Shown here in pieces: positions 60,907-64,000 of a DNA stretch of 64,000 nucleotides. Source of the DNA: DAOTXR01 sp034435375 (GTDB lineage: Bacteria > Chloroflexota > Anaerolineae > Aggregatilineales > UBA3940); the NCBI GenBank assembly GCA_034435375.1, contig DAOTXR010000096.1:1-64000 (forward strand). The letters run 5' to 3'. A program made the translations under genes and the position numbers. The notes under the pieces were generated by a model. That model was not told the origin of the DNA. It saw only the letters and a program-made list of their open reading frames with translations, and searched no databases. Numbering within the stretch: the first letter of the stretch is position 1; each line of letters opens with the position of its first letter.

Positions 60907-61965
60907 ATGACGAAAGTTACGAGCCGGGGCAGCATGCAACCTGCCAGCACCAGCCAGCGCAAAACCGATCACATCCGCATCAACCAGGAGGAAAATGTCC
61001 AATTCCCCCGGTTGACAACTGGCCTGGAACGCTATCGATTCTTGCATCGTGCGCTTCCCGAGCTGAATCTGGAAGACATCGATACCTCGCTGAGTCTGTT
61101 CAAGCGCGCTCTCTCAGCTCCACTGCTGATCTCTTCGATGACTGGCGGCACAGAACAGGCCAGTGAGATCAACTTGCGCCTGGCCGCAGCGGCTCAGGAG
61201 CACGGCATTGCTATGGGGCTGGGATCGCAGCGGGCGGCGATCGAAGATCCGACTCTGGCCCATACCTACCAGGTGCGAACCATTGCTCCCGACATTCTGC
61301 TGCTTGCCAACCTGGGTGCTGTACAGCTCAATTATGGCTATGGCATTGAGCAGTGCCAGCGTGCTGTTGATATGGTGGAGGCCGACGCGCTGATCCTGCA
61401 CCTGAACGTGCTGCAAGAAGCTGTACAGCCAGAAGGGGACACGCGTTGGGCTGGCTTGTTAGACAAGATCGCACAGGTGTGCCGTGTCCTGCCTGTGCCC
61501 GTGATTGCCAAAGAAGTAGGGTGGGGAATCTCCGAGCAAACAGCTCGCCAGCTCGCTGATGCAGGTGTGTCCGCCATTGACGTGGCAGGCGCGGGCGGCA
61601 CCTCGTGGAGCGAGGTTGAGTACCATCGGGCTCCAACCGAATTTCATGCCAGGGTCGCACGCTCGTTTGCTGACTGGGGGATTCCCACTGCCGAGTCGAT
61701 CCAGATGGCGCGCCGAGGCGCGCCCGAAATCCCAGTTCTGGCCAGTGGTGGGTTGCGCGATGGCATCGATGTAGCCAAGTGCATTGCCCTGGGGGCAGTG
61801 CTTGGCGGTATGGCAGGGCCATTTCTGCGTGCTGCCATCGAGTCGCCTGAGGCGCTGGATGAAATGGTGCGTGTGGTGAAAGCTCAACTACGCATTACGA
61901 TGCTGTGCGCAGGCGCTGGCAATCTTGACACTCTACGTACTGTCCCCCTCATCCAATCTGCTTGA
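60907..61965 (+). CDS. fni: Type 2 isopentenyl-diphosphate delta-isomerase
   Basis: A 352-residue FMN- and NADPH-dependent enzyme that interconverts IPP and DMAPP. Family motifs: RKTDHIRIN near the N-terminus, ISSMTGGTEQASEINLRLA, MGLGSQRAAIE, NLGAVQL, ILHLNVLQEAVQPEGD, AKEVGWGIS, DVAGAGGTSW and LASGGLRDGIDVAK. ATG 60907 (MTKVTSRGS), with AAGGA upstream, is preferred over TTG 60835. It is translationally close to the prenyl synthase that follows (18 bases to ATG 61983), forming a two-gene isoprenoid operon. Confidence 0.95.
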   Translation: MTKVTSRGSMQPASTSQRKTDHIRINQEENVQFPRLTTGLERYRFLHRALPELNLEDIDTSLSLFKRALSAPLLISSMTGGTEQASEINLRLAAAAQEHGIAMGLGSQRAAIEDPTLAHTYQVRTIAPDILLLANLGAVQLNYGYGIEQCQRAVDMVEADALILHLNVLQEAVQPEGDTRWAGLLDKIAQVCRVLPVPVIAKEVGWGISEQTARQLADAGVSAIDVAGAGGTSWSEVEYHRAPTEFHARVARSFADWGIPTAESIQMARRGAPEIPVLASGGLRDGIDVAKCIALGAVLGGMAGPFLRAAIESPEALDEMVRVVKAQLRITMLCAGAGNLDTLRTVPLIQSA

Positions 61966-61982
61966 GTGAACGGAATGCGCTG

Positions 61983-63008
61983 ATGACGATCCTTGCCGAC
62001 TATTTTGACCGCTACCTGCCTCTCGTCGAGGCCGACCTGGAGGCCGTGCTTTATCCCGCGAGGGAGTCGCCAGAGACCTTCTACCGTATGATGCACTACC
62101 ATATGGGGTGGGTAGATCAAGAAGGCCGGCGGGTCGAGGGGGATCGCGGCAAGCGTATCCGCCCAATGATCACCCTGTTGGTGTGCGAAGCGGTGTGCGG
62201 CACATGCGAGCCGGCTCGCCCGGCAGCCGCAGCCGTTGAGTTGATCCATAACTTCTCACTGTTGCACGACGACATCGAGGATCGCAGCCCTACCCGCCGT
62301 AATCGGCCCACGGTATGGACTCTGTGGGGCGAAGCCAATGCCATCAATGTGGGCGATGCCCTTTTGGCCCTGGCTTTTTTGGCAATCCCCCACCTGTCAC
62401 AGCCTGGAACTTCCCAGGCCCTGAGCTCCCAGATGCTGCAAGTGGTGGGGGAAGTCTGCGTGAAGTTGACGCATGGTCAGTACCTTGACATGGCATTCGA
62501 GAGCCGGGAGCAAGTCACCACTGAGGAATACCTGAACATGATCGGTGGGAAGACGGCAGCGTTGCTGTCGGGAGCAGCACACTTGGGCGCGCTAGCCGCC
62601 GGAGCCAATGAAAGCGTGCAAACACACTATGCGGCCTTCGGTGAGAACCTTGGCATGGCGTTCCAGGTGCTGGACGATGTGTTAGACATCTGGGGGGATC
62701 CAGCAGTGACGGGTAAAGAGGCAGCCATCGACATCCGCCAGCGCAAAAAGTCGCTCCCGATTTTGTATGGGCTGGCACGCAGCGCGGAACTTCGCGCTCT
62801 CTACGCCCAGCCTGGCCCTCTCAATGAGGCTGCGGTCAGCCGCGCAGTGGAACTGCTTGACAGAGCAGGTGCTCGCCAGTACGCCAGAGACCTGGCGCTG
62901 CTCTACTCTGAGCGAACGACAATGCACCTAGAGGCTGCTGAGCCAAACAACGTTGCCGGAAAAGCGCTGTTTGAGCTGGTCGAGCAGCTCTTGAACCGCG
63001 ATCGCTAA
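61983..63008 (+). CDS. Polyprenyl diphosphate synthase (trans, FPP/GGPP type)
   Basis: A 341-residue all-helical isoprenyl synthase. The first Asp-rich motif is DDIED at 96-100, the second DDVLD at 231-235, and KRIRP is the diphosphate-binding segment. An aromatic residue five positions before the first motif favours a short-chain (C15/C20) product. It uses the DMAPP/IPP pool balanced by the upstream Fni. ATG 61983 is chosen; TTG 61962 is an alternative overlapping the fni stop. It is convergent with hemW, overlapping by 4 bases. Confidence 0.93.
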   Translation: MTILADYFDRYLPLVEADLEAVLYPARESPETFYRMMHYHMGWVDQEGRRVEGDRGKRIRPMITLLVCEAVCGTCEPARPAAAAVELIHNFSLLHDDIEDRSPTRRNRPTVWTLWGEANAINVGDALLALAFLAIPHLSQPGTSQALSSQMLQVVGEVCVKLTHGQYLDMAFESREQVTTEEYLNMIGGKTAALLSGAAHLGALAAGANESVQTHYAAFGENLGMAFQVLDDVLDIWGDPAVTGKEAAIDIRQRKKSLPILYGLARSAELRALYAQPGPLNEAAVSRAVELLDRAGARQYARDLALLYSERTTMHLEAAEPNNVAGKALFELVEQLLNRDR

Positions 63009-64000
63009 CCTTCGTCGGGCATGAGCCGCCAAAACACCTGGTTGCTGAGCAGATACCCCCGTTCTGTCAGGCGAACCACATTGTCCTTGATCTCAATTAG
63101 CCCAAGTTGTACCGATGAGTCGAGTGCCGGGCCAAAGACTTCGTCCAGTGTGCAGCCAAAGCGCTGGGCGAAGTGATCCTTGTGAACTCCCTCCCGGACT
63201 AGCCGCAAGCCAAGGATGAGCGTCTCACTCATCTCCATGCGCCTGTCGATGACCTCGAAGCCGCCCACAGCAGGAGAAAGTGGAAAGGGGTGCATTTCGC
63301 CTGTGTGGATCCGAGTGATGTAATCACGCACTGGGTCGACGTTCCAGTAGCGAAGGTGAGCGGCTGCCCCATGCGCGCCCGCGCCGAAACCCAGAAATGG
63401 TCTGTTCAGCCAATACTGGCGATTATGCCTGGACTCGTAGCCAGGGCGCGCCCAGTTAGAAATCTCATACTGAACAAGACCAGCCTGGGCCAGCTGCTCA
63501 CGCGCCTTGTCGTACAGGTCGGCGGCGAGGTCCGGATCGGGTTGGGGGATAGCCCCACGCTCGACGCGGCGAGCCAGCGAGGTGCCAGGCTCCAATGTCA
63601 GGCTGTACAGTGACACATGATCCGGTCTCCAATCCAGCACAGCATTGAGCGTCTGTCGCCAGCGCCTGCGTGTCTGAAGAGGGGCGCCGTAGATCAGATC
63701 GACACTTATGTTGTCGAAACCGGCGACCCGACCCAGGCAGAATGCCTCCTCTGCTTCCTCGAAGGTGTGCCTACGTCCGAACAGTCTGAGTTCATCTGCG
63801 TGTGAGCTTTGCACTCCTAGGCTCAGCCGGTTGACCCCTGCTGCGCGAAAGGCAGCCAGTTTGCTTGCTTCGGCTGTCCCCGGATTTGCCTCAAGGGTAA
63901 TCTCGGCATCTGGCAGCAATCCAAGATGTTCGCGGCATGTAGCGATGAGGGACTCAATCTGTGCCGGAGTCAACAGAGAGGGAGTACCTCCTCCGAAGTA
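63005..64000 (-). CDS. hemW: HemW-type radical SAM protein (heme chaperone), N-terminus beyond the window
   Basis: The C-terminal 331 residues are present; the reading frame runs off the window edge with YFGGGTPSLL, the segment after the radical SAM CxxxCxxC, which is therefore outside. Motifs here: EANPGTAEASKLAAFRAAGVNRLSLGVQS, DLIYGAPLQT, SLYSLTLEPGT, YEISNWARPGYESRHNRQYW, FLGFGAGAHG and a HemN_C domain. HemW resembles coproporphyrinogen oxidase HemN but is generally a heme-transfer protein. Which activity applies cannot be told here. Confidence 0.92.
   Translation of the reverse strand, partial: YFGGGTPSLLTPAQIESLIATCREHLGLLPDAEITLEANPGTAEASKLAAFRAAGVNRLSLGVQSSHADELRLFGRRHTFEEAEEAFCLGRVAGFDNISVDLIYGAPLQTRRRWRQTLNAVLDWRPDHVSLYSLTLEPGTSLARRVERGAIPQPDPDLAADLYDKAREQLAQAGLVQYEISNWARPGYESRHNRQYWLNRPFLGFGAGAHGAAAHLRYWNVDPVRDYITRIHTGEMHPFPLSPAVGGFEVIDRRMEMSETLILGLRLVREGVHKDHFAQRFGCTLDEVFGPALDSSVQLGLIEIKDNVVRLTERGYLLSNQVFWRLMPDEG

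Noticed and set aside
1..64000. CRISPR arrays, prophage, rRNA or tRNA genes
   Set aside because: No regularly spaced direct repeats, phage structural genes or rRNA/tRNA signatures were seen in the intergenic regions.

Overview
The window is GC-rich bacterial chromosome, densely packed with short operons on both strands. It most resembles a member of the Chloroflexota, probably Anaerolineae-like. That placement is inferred from overall character: Thr/Pro-rich linkers in a LysM protein and exported lipoproteins, a DUF6062-type protein, type 2 IPP isomerase, GtrA/O-antigen-ligase polysaccharide genes and stand-alone chelatase-like AAA genes. There is no rRNA or recognisable tRNA gene to confirm it. 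I found no CRISPR array, phage or intact insertion sequence; the only mobile-element trace is a decayed integrase-type transposase at 21.8-22.2 kb.

Layout. 0-7.7 kb: a tightly overlapping ion-transport operon (unknown protein, KimA-like APC permease, P-type ATPase, two RCK/TrkA proteins). 7.9-13.5 kb: pyruvate phosphate dikinase, then an MGDG-synthase-like glycosyltransferase divergent from a GH1 glycosidase. 13.5-17.9 kb: DUF6062 protein, a PLP aminotransferase and a Mg/Co-chelatase I-D gene split by a -1 frameshift at an A9 tract. 18-24.6 kb: a MecA-like penicillin-binding lipoprotein, glyA, the transposase remnant, and a MoxR/DUF58 pair. 24.6-35.8 kb: a minus-strand exopolysaccharide block (MFS, GT4, GtrA, O-antigen ligase, UDP-glucuronate decarboxylase, macro domain, a glycosidase-like/O-antigen-ligase fusion, a G5/beta-propeller lipoprotein). 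36-42.7 kb: lutABC, a divergent FAD amino-acid oxidase, and an argF-rocD operon. 42.8-49.8 kb: an unusual cluster joining GTP cyclohydrolase II, a RibD-type reductase, an MDR dehydrogenase, a UPF0104 membrane protein, a CDP-alcohol phosphotransferase, a PQQ-type sugar dehydrogenase and a divergent methyltransferase. 49.8-64 kb: a large sensor kinase, mutL, a LysM protein, HD and nucleotidyltransferase genes, a beta-flower-like protein, a second chelatase-I AAA gene, acpP, the isoprenoid genes fni and a prenyl synthase, and the 3' part of hemW.

How the parts work together. The transport operon, with overlapping start and stop codons, looks like one K+ or other cation homeostasis unit gated by NAD-binding RCK subunits. 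The 25-36 kb block should build and ligate a surface glycan; its ligase fusion carries a glycosidase-like domain in which both expected catalytic glutamates appear to be replaced. The 42.8-49.8 kb cluster is the best candidate for an undescribed pathway: it holds the first two steps of riboflavin-type pyrimidine chemistry without lumazine or riboflavin synthase, alongside lipid-headgroup and flippase-like membrane proteins. The split chelatase gene fits the known theme of making both small and medium chelatase subunits from one gene by frameshifting. Several perfect inverted repeats lie in upstream regions, and one hairpin element occurs twice, each time 50-60 bp ahead of a plus-strand gene.
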